Assembly: GCA_037176725.1 (NCBI GenBank)
Contig: JAZBRS010000020.1
Span: 55,518,001 to 55,582,000, forward strand
Length of the DNA: 64,000 nt
Direction: 5' to 3'
Source: Posidonia oceanica
Taxonomy: Eukaryota; Streptophyta; Magnoliopsida; Alismatales; Posidoniaceae
A program made the translations under genes and the position numbers. Under the pieces are notes generated by a model, which had not been told where the DNA came from, did not search any database, and saw nothing but the letters and a program-made list of their open reading frames with translations. Of the stretch, positions 33,134-42,849 are shown piece after piece (positions within the stretch are counted from its first letter, which is position 1; each line of letters starts with the position of its first letter).

Positions 33134-33301
33134 ACACTGACAGACTTTTTCAATGAAAAACAGTTTTTTTTGACTCAATCATCTCCTATTCCCGAGAATC
33201 AAAAAAAAAAAGGGGGTGGTTGCATACATTTTCAAACATTTAAAAGCCCAAAGAAATTAAAAGATAAATTTTGAAAGAAAGAAGGAAATTTGTGCAAATG
33301 T

Positions 33302-33329
33302 GTAAGATGCTGGAAAGGACACGTCTTAC
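33302..33329. repeat. 28-bp palindrome, divergent arm sequence (9-10-9)
   Basis: GTAAGATGC-N10-ACGTCTTAC. The arm sequence differs from GTTGAACGC but the 9-10-9 layout is kept. A weaker second unit may follow at 33330-33357. Confidence 0.65.
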
Positions 33330-33560
33330 GTAGGATGCGTCCAACTCAACATTTAACGCACTGGTAGAGATTGTTTTTCTTCAGAAAACTGTCTTTTTTA
33401 CTCAAAAGTCTCAAACAAGTCAAAAGTAGTAGTGCCTCAAAACACTATGAGGAATTTCACCACTAACTCAAAAAAAATCTGCAAAATTAAATGAAAATTG
33501 CAAAGGAAAAGAAGGAAGAAGAAGAGAATACTCACCTTAGCACGGGGGCACTTTTAGCCG

Positions 33561-33577
33561 TCCCACCATGATCGCCA
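33561..33577 (-). other. Probable primer binding site of the gag-only element
   Basis: On the minus strand TGGCGATCATGGTGGGA begins three bases after the LTR end TATCCACA. It has the TGG start required by the tRNA CCA end. I cannot name the tRNA. Confidence 0.6.
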
Positions 33578-34217
33578 TTTTGTGGATATGGAGTTTTGGA
33601 GGAGAAAATGCTTTTTCGTCTCTTTTGCCTTCTCGATGTCCCCTTTGCTTGTTCGCCGATTCCAACACTCCATGTGTGTCGAAACCGGTGTGATTGCCAC
33701 GCTCGATTTGCTTGCGTTGGCCCTCGAGACGCGTTGGGGAGATGTGTTGATGTGGGTTCAGCTACATTGAGACAACGCCAACGTTGCTCAAGGGTGCCTG
33801 TGCTTGGTGAGCTTCTTCTTCTTCTTCATCTTTTCCTTGCAAAACAATATTAAGAATGCGGATTAATATGGTGTAGTAAGTGATTCAATGTAAAGTAAAA
33901 AGTAACATGAAATAAAAAGAAAATATACTTACTCGAGGGGTTTTATCCCCCCCGGTTGCAACTATGTATGAATGCCTAGCTATAACAATATGGGAAACGA
34001 AAATGCAATATGCAAAAAAATAAAAAGAAAACCCCCTTTTGATATGCACGTAATGCAAGATGTGGTCGGAGACCGTAGAAGAACTATGCTCTTTGGCACT
34101 CTCAAAAATCTCTCTTAGACCTCTCTCAATACTCTCTCTCTCTCGCTCAAAGTTTCCTCCAAGATTCCTCCCTCTCAAGGTTTTCTCCCATTTATCCCCT
34201 TCACAAGGTTGGGGTGC

Positions 34218-34241
34218 CCCTGCTTTTATAGAAGCAGGGGA
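34218..34241 (-). promoter_or_regulatory. TATA box in the loop of a perfect inverted repeat
   Basis: The minus strand reads CTATAAAAG at about 34224-34232. It is framed by arms CCCCTGCTT (34218-34226) and AAGCAGGGG (34233-34241), 9-6-9 and perfect. A start of transcription about 30 bases further on the minus strand (near 34195) is expected from TATA rules; that is inference. Confidence 0.65.
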
Positions 34242-34292
34242 AGAACAAAAGGGGTCAAATGGCCAACTCAGCAAAATTTCCAAATCAGAAGT

Positions 34293-34348
34293 GTTGAATG
34301 CTAATATTTAGGCGTTCAACGTTGAACACTGGAAACCCAGTGTTCAAC
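34293..34348. repeat. Pair of adjacent 28-bp palindromes in the LTR
   Basis: 34293-34320 is GTTGAATGC-N10-GCGTTCAAC (one mismatch). 34321-34348 is GTTGAACAC-N10-GTGTTCAAC (perfect). Confidence 0.87.
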
Positions 34349-34521
34349 AACCACCCGAGCTCCAGCTGCCAAGGATAAGGAATATTCCCCCAATAATGAC
34401 TGATTGGCAATGATTAGACCTAGATTAAGATGTTGACTGGTCAACGGGCCTATGAAGAAGGTAAGAATTTGAGTTTCGAATTTGTCCAAATAAGGAAAGT
34501 TGTGGAACACAAATGCAGGTT

Positions 34522-34577
34522 ATAGAACGCTGGAAATCTAGCATTCTACGTTGAACGCTATAAACACAGCGTTCAAC
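34522..34577. repeat. Pair of adjacent 28-bp palindromes in the LTR
   Basis: 34522-34549 is ATAGAACGC-N10-GCATTCTAC (imperfect). 34550-34577 is GTTGAACGC-N10-GCGTTCAAC (perfect). Confidence 0.87.
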
Positions 34578-34741
34578 ACACCTAGGCTATGGACTTGCCA
34601 AATTTGGTCTCCAAATCAAGGAGACATGTGTCAATCAATCAATGAGGTAATTATGCCAACGTGGACCCATTTGACTTTGAATAAGTGGTTTGGGTCCAAA
34701 AGGAAAGTTGGGCTAATATGGAAGGAAACTGAACTGGACAC

Positions 34742-34769
34742 GTAGAACGCTGGGATTCCAGCGTTCAAC
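34742..34769. repeat. Single 28-bp palindrome in the LTR
   Basis: GTAGAACGC-N10-GCGTTCAAC; the inner TGG/CCA of the loop extends the stem. Confidence 0.85.
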
Positions 34770-34898
34770 GGCCCAGACTGACAATTGAGCCCTTAGAGAA
34801 TACTGAGCTGAGCAAATAGCTTCTAATGATGAATGGACCATGATATAGTGCAATGGTACCTAAAAGTGCAAGGGGAGTGCCAAAATGGGGTATCTACA

Positions 34899-35890
34899 GC
34901 TCCGGGTAGACGAGGACAAGTTTGCCTCCTTTGCGTGACTTCGCTTTGGGTGGATGAAGTCTTACTTGCTTGCTTCCTCGTGCCGGTCGGACGAGGAAAA
35001 GTTTTCCTTTCGCGTGACTTCGCTCCGGGCAGGTGAAGTCCTGCTTGCTTGCTTCCTCGTGCCGGTCAGATGAGGACAACTTTACCTTTCTCGTGACTTC
35101 GCTTTGGGTAGATGAAGTCCTTCTTGCTTGTTTCCTCATGCCGATCAGACAAGGACAAGCCTGCCGCTTTTGCGTGACTTCGCTCCAGGTAGATGAAGTC
35201 CTACTTGCTTGCTTCCTCGTGCTAGTCGGGCAAGGACAAGCCTGCCCCATTTGCATGACTTCGCTCCAAGCAGACGAAGTCCTGCTTGCTTGCCTCCTCG
35301 TGCCAGTCGGATGAGGATAAGCTTGCCTCTCTCGCGACTTCGCTCCGGGCGGATGAAGTCCTGCTCGCTTGCCTCCTCGTATCGGTCGGACGAGGACAAG
35401 TTTGCCTTTCTCGTGACTTTGCTCCGGGCAGACAAAGTCCCGTTTGCTTGCTTCCTCGCTCTGGGTAGATGAGGACAAGTTTTCCTCTTTTGTGCGACTT
35501 TGCTCCAGGCGGACAAAGTCTCGCTTGCTTGCTTCCTCGCTCTAGGCGGACGAGGACAAGTTTGCCTCTTCTCTCGTGACTTCGCTTTGGGCAAACGAAG
35601 TCCTACTTTCTTGTCTCCCGGTATCAGGTAGACGAGGACAAGTTTGCCTTTCTTGAGACTTCGCTCCAGGCGGGCAAAGTCCCGTTTGCTTGCTTCCTCG
35701 CTCCGGGCTGACGAGGACAAGTATGCCTCTTTTACGCGACTTTGCCCCGTGCAAACAAATCCTTGCTTGCTTGCTTCCTCACTTCAGGAGGACAAGGACA
35801 AGTTTGCCTCTTTTCTCGCGACTTCGCTCTGGGCAGGACGAAGTCTTGCTTGCCTTGGTTCCCCGTGCTGGACGGACGAGGACCAGCTTG
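34899..35890 (+). repeat. ~80-bp tandem array with two covarying stems per unit
   Basis: About twelve copies of a unit with CGACTTCGCTCCGGGCGGA...GAAGTCCTGCTTGCTTGCCTCCTCG, given in part. Stem 1 is GACTTCG-N11-CGAAGTC at 35578-35602 and GACTTTG-N11-CAAAGTC at 35415-35439, compensatory. Stem 2 is CCTCGT-N9-ACGAGG or similar. Long ORFs here on both strands only reflect the repeat. Confidence 0.88.
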
Positions 35891-36260
35891 CCCTTTCTTC
35901 TCGGGCTGGCAACCCTAACTGCTCGGTTGACAACCATCAAGAGGTCTGCTCGGGCTGGCAGCCCTAACTGCTTGGTTGACACCCGTCATACTGTCTAGCC
36001 TTCTTCTCGGTACCAGGAGCATTTCGACTGCCCCCTAGTATCTCCGTCTCGATACCAGGGGCATCTTTCTTCGTTGCCCTATGGTATCATGCCCCCGTTC
36101 TTTCGAGCCGATAGCCCTAACTATCTGGATGACATTTGTCATTATGTTGGGTGCCCTTTCTCTCGGGTTGATAGCCCAAACTATCCGGTGATGAGTCCGT
36201 CAACTCCCTGAGCTGATAACCCAAACTATCCGGTGATGAGTCTATCAACTCATCATGCCC
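35891..36260 (+). repeat. Short hairpin repeats in the second Tat 3' UTR
   Basis: Units CTCGGGCTGGCARCCCTAACT (degenerate) and GATAG-CCCTAA-CTATC (36110-36125), GATAG-CCCAAA-CTATC (36170-36185). The same GATAG/CTATC arms as in the 20-kb element occur with a different, shorter loop. Confidence 0.75.
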
Positions 36261-36668
36261 CTCATCCATCGCATCACCAGTCACTTCATAGAATGTTGTC
36301 GTAGGTCATCGCATCTCATTACATACCATCGCGCACCCCGCATGTGTCCCCAACAGAGCATCAGCACGCATTGCATCAGCATCGCTTAGAGCCGCACAGA
36401 GTTCAGCGTATGGGCAGCATCGGCATCACCGTCGCTTAGAGCAACACAGAGCTAAGCGCACGCCAGCATCATCCACATCACTCACATTGGCGTCGCACGA
36501 ACCCACACATACCCCCAATGGAGTTCAGCACACGTGAACACTAGCATCATGAGCATTCGCATCCGTATTGCCGCAACGGGTCGTGACTTTAGGCGCATTT
36601 GCTAGATAAATGACTCACCGCCAATAGCAACATCTCTCCCACAGGCTTCAAGCGGGGTGTCTTGTCAG
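36261..36668 (+). other. Distal 3' UTR of the second Tat element
   Basis: GCATCA-rich non-coding sequence. 36570-36660 is conserved with 18745-18840. No gene. Confidence 0.6.
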
Positions 36669-36708
36669 CCCTGAGCAGCAGCCTTGGTTCCCTCGACCCT
36701 GCTCAGGG
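36669..36708 (+). promoter_or_regulatory. PPT hairpin of the second Tat element (8-24-8)
   Basis: CCCTGAGC (36669-36676) and GCTCAGGG (36701-36708), perfect, loop exactly 24 bases as in the 20-kb element but with a different sequence. Confidence 0.8.
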
Positions 36709-36717
36709 AGGGGCATC
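36704..36717 (+). other. Polypurine tract of the second Tat element
   Basis: CAGGGAGGGGCATC, identical to that of the 20-kb element, directly before TGTAGACACC. Confidence 0.85.
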
Positions 36718-37918
36718 TGTAGACACCTCGATTTGACGCTCTACGTCAGTGGACTCCTCCAAAAGTGCTTGCTTAGGATGCGACGCGGCAGACCCCACCA
36801 CTTGACCAAATCCTAAGCCTACCTAAAACCCTACAAACCACAAGCCTTCAAAGCCCAAAGCCCAATGGTGGCCCAGGAATCCAAGGAAACGGGCCCAGAA
36901 CCCCATCCAACTAGCTCTGCATAGTCCAACTGCTTATTTAAGCTGTGGGATACTCTCGTGGGTTGGTATCGCGGTTTGGATGCGCAGATGCCCTGTGTCA
37001 GTAGCCGCTGTTGGCAAATCGAGCTGGTCATGCATTTGAAGCGGCCGACTCTTGCATGGATTTCGACGCGTGCCTTGGAGCGCCCAGACCATTGTGCCCC
37101 CATCCCAGGTCAAAACCTCGCTCGCACCCTTCTTATCGAATGGCAGCCACCCGTTGACACTCAACCCGCGTGTGCGACCGTGCACTGTACTGGCAACCCC
37201 TCACCCACGCGTGGCTGGCGGGATAGTACTGGATGTCTCGCTTTTGGCGACCTCGTAGCCCGCCCTTGCAGCCCCACTCCCTGCCACCCTACAGCAGTAA
37301 TCCGCCAACATGCCATCTCCTGCCAGGCAGCCACCAGCACGTAAGGAGACAGAGGCGGTAAGAGAAAAAGGAGCAAGCATTCCCCACAGCATCTAGCGAG
37401 CCTTCCTCATGTGAGAGCAAACCAGAGAGAGAGTGCCCCCTTAGCAACCAAACTCCTCCTCCGGTCCATAGCCCTGCTCACACAGCTGGTGCCGCCGTCT
37501 CGAGCTCCGCCGTCCATTGTGAACCGCCAGACCGGGAGACACATTCGGCCAACTCCACATGTGAGCTTCCAATCCTCTAACCTTGAGGTGTTCTCCTCTA
37601 GTTGTGGATTTCCCCTTTGATGTGAATTGCTTGAGTTTATCGAGTTTTTCCTGTTGGTTTGTCATGTCCAGCATTGGGTTCGCTGGCCGTTGAGTGCATG
37701 GTTCGACCCATCCCAACGTGCATAGTCTTTTTCCGCTTTGCATTGCATTTTCCTTCCACTCCTCCACCCTCCAGTGTGCCCTAGAGGAGCTTCTTGAGCT
37801 CCCGGCCTCCACCATGTCTGGCGAAGCTTAGGAAACACTGGTGCAGCCAAGCGGAGGTGGGGAGAGGCAACCGTGCTTTCTCCTCATTTTCATAGCATCC
37901 TCACTTCATCCTCCTCCT
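36718..37918 (+). repeat. 3' LTR of the second Tat element (right end uncertain)
   Basis: Begins TGTAGACACCTCGATTTGAC and has the early CCTAAAACCC region of the family. The 3' end cannot be fixed because no second copy is in the window; exon-like sequence begins by about 37919. ORFs inside are not credible. Confidence 0.65.
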
Positions 37919-38338
37919 CTCCTTGTGCTCCATGACTAGATGTTGGAGAGTCAATCTCTGCTGTTGTGACTCAACAGCACTAAGAGCAGTAGCTACTTCT
38001 TTTCCAAGAACAACCATATTTGCTTTAAGCTTTCGCATTTTTGATTCTGACAACAACAGTTTTGTAGTGTTCTTAGGAATTGGAGCTTCTCTTAATCGTA
38101 ATTGCCTTTGATAAACTTCTGCAGCCTAGTAAAAGTTGCGTGATCATGTCAATATTGAGATAGAACATATGGATATCAAGAGCTTGGAACTAAGTTACAA
38201 AGAACAACTGATGGTTGAATGTAACTAAGTTTGTTACCTGAGTCTCAACTTCATGTCTCATTTGACTATAATGTTGGGTTGATGACGTGCATCTTCTAAG
38301 GAAGCACTAGTTGACATTGCTCTCAGAGGCTCTAGAAC
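37919..38338 (-). pseudogene. SH3P-like (BAR/SH3 domain protein) gene fragment, two exons
   Basis: Plant SH3P proteins are BAR-SH3 proteins of clathrin-linked membrane traffic. Exon 1 (38338-38238) has VLEPLRAM and LEDARH, then a 1-2 base frameshift before a stretch readable as QHYSQMRHEVETQ. Its donor is CAG/GTAAC and its acceptor AG is in place. Exon 2 (38125-about 37919) reads LKANMVVLGKEVATALSAVE then SQQQRLTLQ, the late BAR helix. The intron between them is kept, so this is a genomic copy, not a retrocopy. The rest of the gene is missing. The identification rests on motif memory and would need a protein search. Confidence 0.68.
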
Positions 38339-38511
38339 CTAAATAAACAAACTGAAGAGTTTCAGTCTATAGTATTGAGCATAGGTAAATTCATGTATAG
38401 AATGCAAAATCAAATAGTCTTCATTTGCTGATGAAGCACAACCAAATAGAATACAAGACAACCGGCCACATGGTGTAACAATTGAAAAAGTAAATGATTT
38501 AATGCTTATGA

Positions 38512-39942
38512 CTATATGAGCTTATTGAAATCCCATATGATATCATCCTCAAAGTTTTCACTATGGAAAGAGAAATTGCCTTGTTTAGATTTGAAGTTGT
38601 TCCGAACAATGTCATATGTCGTGAGAAGAACACCTCCATCATACAAATCAAAGCAAAAATCTACTAAATTTGTATCTTGAGGGGATATATAGGTATAATA
38701 TTGCATCCAATCCTTTTGTTACTATTAAGGAGTATAGCAACACAAATGAACTAACTACTAAACATTCCAGAAGACAAGGTAATTTAAGAATGTTCTCGAG
38801 TATCAAGTGCATCTATTCTTTTTTAAAAAAGGTCCATAAAGAATGAAGGATGATGAATGTGAAGTAGACTCTTTAGAAAAGGAAAATACTACAATAAAGT
38901 GAACATTTACCACAATAATATAGAGAATGTTACATACTTACATGTGCAAAATATATACATAGAGAATCCTCACAAAATGACCTCAGGACACCAACATCAT
39001 TAAAGGAAAAATCTTTAAAGGATTTATTTTTCCTTCATCAAATTAGAATGTATATTGTGTGTATTTTCAGGATATAGGTCTACCAAGAGTATGACAGTGA
39101 GTGTGTCTTTCAAAGACAGTGCATGACAATTTCCCTCTAGACTGTAATATTATGATACTTGCAAATACACAACCACTTGAAGCAGTACACAACTAGCTAG
39201 ATTATAGGAAGCATTGGTACCTTAAAGTAATAAAGATTAATGGCTAGACCATATTGAAAGCTATGAAAATGTAGAAAACTATAAATCAAGAGATTAGGAC
39301 AGAATTTGAACCATGGATACTGTATTGAGTAATGTTTCTATCTATAAGGTCAAAGAAAATCTGATAATAAATCAGAGTGCTTGAGCTCAAACAGCAAAAA
39401 GTTCCTAGAACAAATCAAACCAACTAATCTTACACTTCAGCTTGAAACGTAGCAGGAATTCACCTACATGGTCTTCCCCAAGCCCATGTCATCAGCCAAG
39501 ATTCCTCCAGCTCGGGCTCATGCTCAGACACAACCACTTCCTTCCTCTTCGGCCTCTCCATCGACAAGCACTCCAACCTCTCGGTCAAATCACTCAATAT
39601 ATCCCTAATCTGCTCCTCCCCCTCACTCCCACTCCCACCCTTATCCTTCGCCGATGGTGAATCAAGTGAGAAAAGATTGAGTCTTTCGTCATCAGATGGC
39701 GACGATGACTCGAACGAGATTTTGTAGAGTTGGCCCCAACTTTTGATACAGACCTTGCAGACCTTCTCCTCGCCTACAAACAAAAGGAAGGGAAACAATA
39801 GTGAGAAGGAGATTGAGAGGGGATGGTGTAGAGGTAGGGAGGAAGAGAACGGGGGTTTCTCACTAGGAGGAGGAGGAGAAGAGGGAGGAGAATGGTGGTG
39901 ATGACTTAGACGAGATCTTGTAGAGCTGGTGCCATCCTTCAA
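38512..39942 (-). pseudogene. CHR24/ERCC6-like SNF2 ATPase gene fragment
   Basis: CHR24-type proteins are SNF2 chromatin remodelers. From the minus-strand 5' side, 39740-39515 encodes an acidic N-terminal part with RDILSDLTERLECLSMERP. 39512-39468 encodes GGILADDMGLGKTM, SNF2 motif I (ATP-binding loop), in another frame and followed by TAG. 38706-38512 encodes a later exon with DGGVLLTTYDIVRNNFKSKQGN and DDIIWDF, close to the CHR24 sequence between motifs Ia and II. The DEGH block and all later motifs are absent. Frame breaks and missing exons make it a fragment. On the minus strand it lies directly upstream of the SH3P-like exons. Confidence 0.65.
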
Positions 39943-40209
39943 TTCGGACCTTCTCCTTGCCTACAAACGGAAGGAAGGGAAACAGTGGTGAGAAGGAGGT
40001 TGAGAGGGGATGGTGTAGAGGTAGGGAGGTAGAGGATGGAGATTTCTCACCAGGAGGAGGAGGAGGGGGAGGGGGTTTGGAGGGGTGAGTGCACTCATCG
40101 ATGCCTCCAGCAGAGAGGAGAAGGAAGGGGAGGAGAGGACAGGAGAGAGAAGAGTGGAGAGGAGTGGCGGAAGTGTGAAATTGGTAAAAGGCCCGTGCGA
40201 TAAAAGGTT

Positions 40210-40610
40210 TAGGTTAAATTAACGAGGACATAGACTACAAGAAAAAAAGGATTTTGCAAGGACACATGTCTTCATAGGGTCCTTGACATGTCCTCGCTAA
40301 GTCCTCGTTAACGTTTGTTGTGAGGACATTGCGAGGAAGACCTATCCTCGCAACAAAAATCGTCATTAAATCAATATTGCGAGGAGATATCCTCGCAATG
40401 TGCTCGGGAAATAGTAGTGAGGAGATTGCGAGGAATGGTGTCCTCGATATCTCCTCGCAAAATACTCGCGAAAGATGGAGAAAATTGTCGTCGTTCCAAA
40501 CATAACAAGGACATGGCAAGTAAATGTCCTCGCAATATACTCACTAAGATCCAGACTGGCAGGGTCATTGCGAGGATGTGTCCTCGTTATTTTTGCTACA
40601 AATGATTAGA
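40210..40610. repeat. Left subterminal repeats of the CACTA element
   Basis: Many copies of TGCGAGGA/TCCTCGCA in both orientations, including perfect 9-4-9 (TTGCGAGGA-N4-TCCTCGCAA, 40377-40398) and 9-7-9 (40329-40353) palindromes. Such subterminal motifs are the known binding sites of TnpA-type proteins in CACTA elements. Short ORFs here are artefacts. Confidence 0.8.
40233..40264. repeat. Left terminal inverted repeat of the CACTA element
   Basis: GACTACAAGA start, then ATTTTGCAAGGACA at 40251-40264, matching the right end. Confidence 0.78.
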
Positions 40611-42063
40611 GTCTTCGCTAATTCTGGGCAATGAAAAGAAATCAATATCATCAATAATTAAAATTAATATACCTACTAAAATAACATTCAAATGCATTTA
40701 CAAATATACTAAATCACACATACATTACACATCCACAAATTTTATAAAAAAAGGTATCAATTAATAATAAAACATAAGGTTTGACATATCCATTTGTTCA
40801 CAACATTGAAGATAATACAATACTAAAATAATTTTACATTTTCAATCAAAACAATATAATACAACTCATCTTTTTCTTTTACCGACTTACTTTCCTTTAC
40901 CTTTTGAGGAAGATGCAAGGATGGAACAAAGGTCACGTGTACACTCCTCGTAATCCTCCTCATCGTCACTCGACAAATCGACTTCAGGCTCATTCTCATA
41001 TCTTCTGATCATAACAAACAAACTTACAATATATTATGATGGATAATGATTATATTATAATGTTGAATTCAACATGACAAATGCATATCAAAAATTGTAA
41101 AACTACATAAAACTTTACCTTACAAGTCGGTCCATAAAAGTATGCATTTCATCCCTTATTTTTGAACTTAGTTTGGCACGTAAACCCTCTTCCAATGTAG
41201 TCATCATCTCTGACAACTGGGAATAAAAGAAATTGCGATCAAGTGAAGCTGAAGCCTAAGTTGAAGATCGATACTACGCAGTAGAAGCCGCAGAAGAACT
41301 AATAGTAGACTTTTCTGTGTAGTATGGATCAAGACCACTCAGACATTTCTTTCTTGATAAACTACCCACGTTCCTTTCTATCGAAACTTACTTCCAAAGT
41401 TTGTTGTCAAAGGCTAGGTATTTAGCAACATTGTCGTCCTCATATTTTTCTTGGTACAAGAAGGTATACCTATCTAGTAAAAATAAAAACAAGAAGTTAG
41501 TTAGAGATGATATAAGATAAAAGTGTATATTATTAAAGCAACTTTAATTCTAACTATGATTACTTACAAGTATATCATTTGCAATCAGGGTTGACCAAGC
41601 TTATTCCGACCCACTATTGTGGGATGCAGTCCACCACTCTGCCACCGTAGGTTCTCTCTGCATAGTTTAGAGGCCTGTAACAATTGAAACATACGTTATT
41701 AATTTAAAAAACATTCAAGATAAAAGATTCACAGATATAATATCAAATAAGAAAGTTTTACAGATTCAAGGTTATAAGATCAAGGTTATCATGGCCATTA
41801 TCGTTAAAGAGCACGGAAAATCCAGACAGAGCCCAGAAAATCCAGACAGAGCCATAGTTTTCAATCAGAATCTGCAGAAAAAACAATTGCAGGTGACTTG
41901 CAGTAAATTAACAAAAGGAAAGATCAAGACTCGGAATCATACATAACATGGCGTCAGCCTATCTTCCGTTGGGTCTTCTTCTAATGGTGGATTGGAGTAA
42001 GACAGTACTAGTATCGGTTTTTGTGTTATCCATTTCTATACTACTGGACTCTGCTTCTGCAAG

Positions 42064-42677
42064 ATGCCATTCACTTGGGCTTTTGACTACTTGGAGTATT
42101 GGCTTCTAACATCTGTATACAATGGAATTCCAGCTTTGGACGAAAGCAGCAAAAGAAGAAACATGAAGCATGTTTCAACGGAGAATTTAGAACATTCGCC
42201 CATTCAAGAGCAGGATGGTACAAGTATTTGTGATGAAGGAAGATATCCAGAACCAAGTGCTTCCAACTGGAGAAGGACAATTACAGAAAAAATCTCTGAA
42301 CTTCCTTTAATAGATGCATGGATTATTTACTCAAAGCAGGGAGTTGTTCTTTCTGGAGTGGCTCTAGCTTTACTCTATTATACTGTTCTAAGGTTATTGT
42401 CTTTATGCTATAAAGTGTACGCTAATTCCTTTTTACGTAGATCTAGTGTTCCTTTATGCTATAAGGTAATGAGGTTATTGTTGATACATGTTTATCTTTA
42501 TACAGCTTTGGGACATTAATGACAGCTACCCTGGAATGAAAAGGTATACCTACATATGTTATTGCCATCGGACGCGGTTTTAGTGCAACAATAGGAATTA
42601 CAGCAACAGTTGTGTATCCTATGCTGCATTCATATATTGCAACTCTGCGCACTGGATTGTGGTCCATCTGGTCTCAG
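42064..42677 (+). pseudogene. Captured ferroportin (IREG/FPN) gene fragment with intact intron
   Basis: Ferroportins export iron or related metals. From about 42094 exon 1 reads EYWLLTSVYNGIPAL, then a divergent loop, then LPLIDAWIIYSKQGVVLSG and VALALLYYTVL, ending 42392. An intron with GT..AG ends spans 42393-42505. Exon 2 (42506-42677) reads FGTLMTATLE, stop, KGIPTYVIAIGRGFSATIGI, then TVVYPMLHSYIATLRTGLWS and ends SQ at a GT donor (42678). The TGA at 42537-42539 stands where ferroportins have Trp. This covers roughly the middle of a ferroportin. Orientation is opposite to the transposase genes. The intron shows capture of genomic DNA. Function is lost. Confidence 0.8.
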
Positions 42678-42849
42678 GTATCAATTTCTCAAGTCTATTC
42701 TACATTTGTACTGCCTTCCCAGTTTTTCTATCTTTATAGTCTGTTTTTTCACAAATTTCAAATAATTTCCCCTAGGTTTCAAGAACCAAGACTGTCGCAC
42801 AATTCAGATATCTAATCTCATTCAAGGATGATTACAATGTTCTTGTAAT

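Larger units (their letters stand above)
31711..33560 (-). other. Leader of the gag-only element, with 9-10-9 palindromes
   Basis: 1.85 kb with no credible gene. 31940-32130 is pyrimidine-rich on the plus strand. It contains the 28-bp palindromes listed separately. Its length is unusual for a gag-only element. Confidence 0.55.
27576..34898 (-). mobile_element. Gag-only (non-autonomous) Tat-like retrotransposon, minus strand, incomplete
   Basis: Reading on the minus strand: 5' LTR (34898-33581), a 3-base spacer, primer site (33577-33561), leader (33560-31711), a gag-type frame (31710-28921), then non-coding sequence that continues through the ~91-bp array beyond solo LTR B. No protease, RT or integrase motif is seen. 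The 3' LTR is not in the window. The LTR start TGTAGATACCCCATTTTGGC places it in the same LTR family style as the other Tat elements here. It interrupts the repeat array of the Tat remnant at 34899, so it is younger than that element. Confidence 0.75.
33581..34898 (-). repeat. 5' LTR of the gag-only element, 1,318 bp
   Basis: Plus-strand ends are TGTGGATA (33581) and TATCTACA (34898), an inverted terminal pair with one mismatch and the TG...CA form. The minus-strand start TGTAGATACCCCATTTTGGC matches the Tat family consensus. It holds five 28-bp palindromes and a TATA box. Confidence 0.85.
34899..37918 (+). mobile_element. 3' remnant of a second Tat-type element, plus strand
   Basis: It starts inside a tandem array, cut by the gag-only element, and runs through 3' UTR, PPT hairpin, polypurine tract and 3' LTR. 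36570-36717 aligns with 18745-18895 of the 20-kb element. The rest of the element would lie beyond the far side of the gag-only element, outside the window. The LTR end is not certain. Confidence 0.75.

Noticed and set aside
34894..35754. Overlapping ORFs of 60-194 codons on both strands
   Set aside because: They arise from the ~80-bp tandem repeat whose length keeps frames open; no protein family seen.
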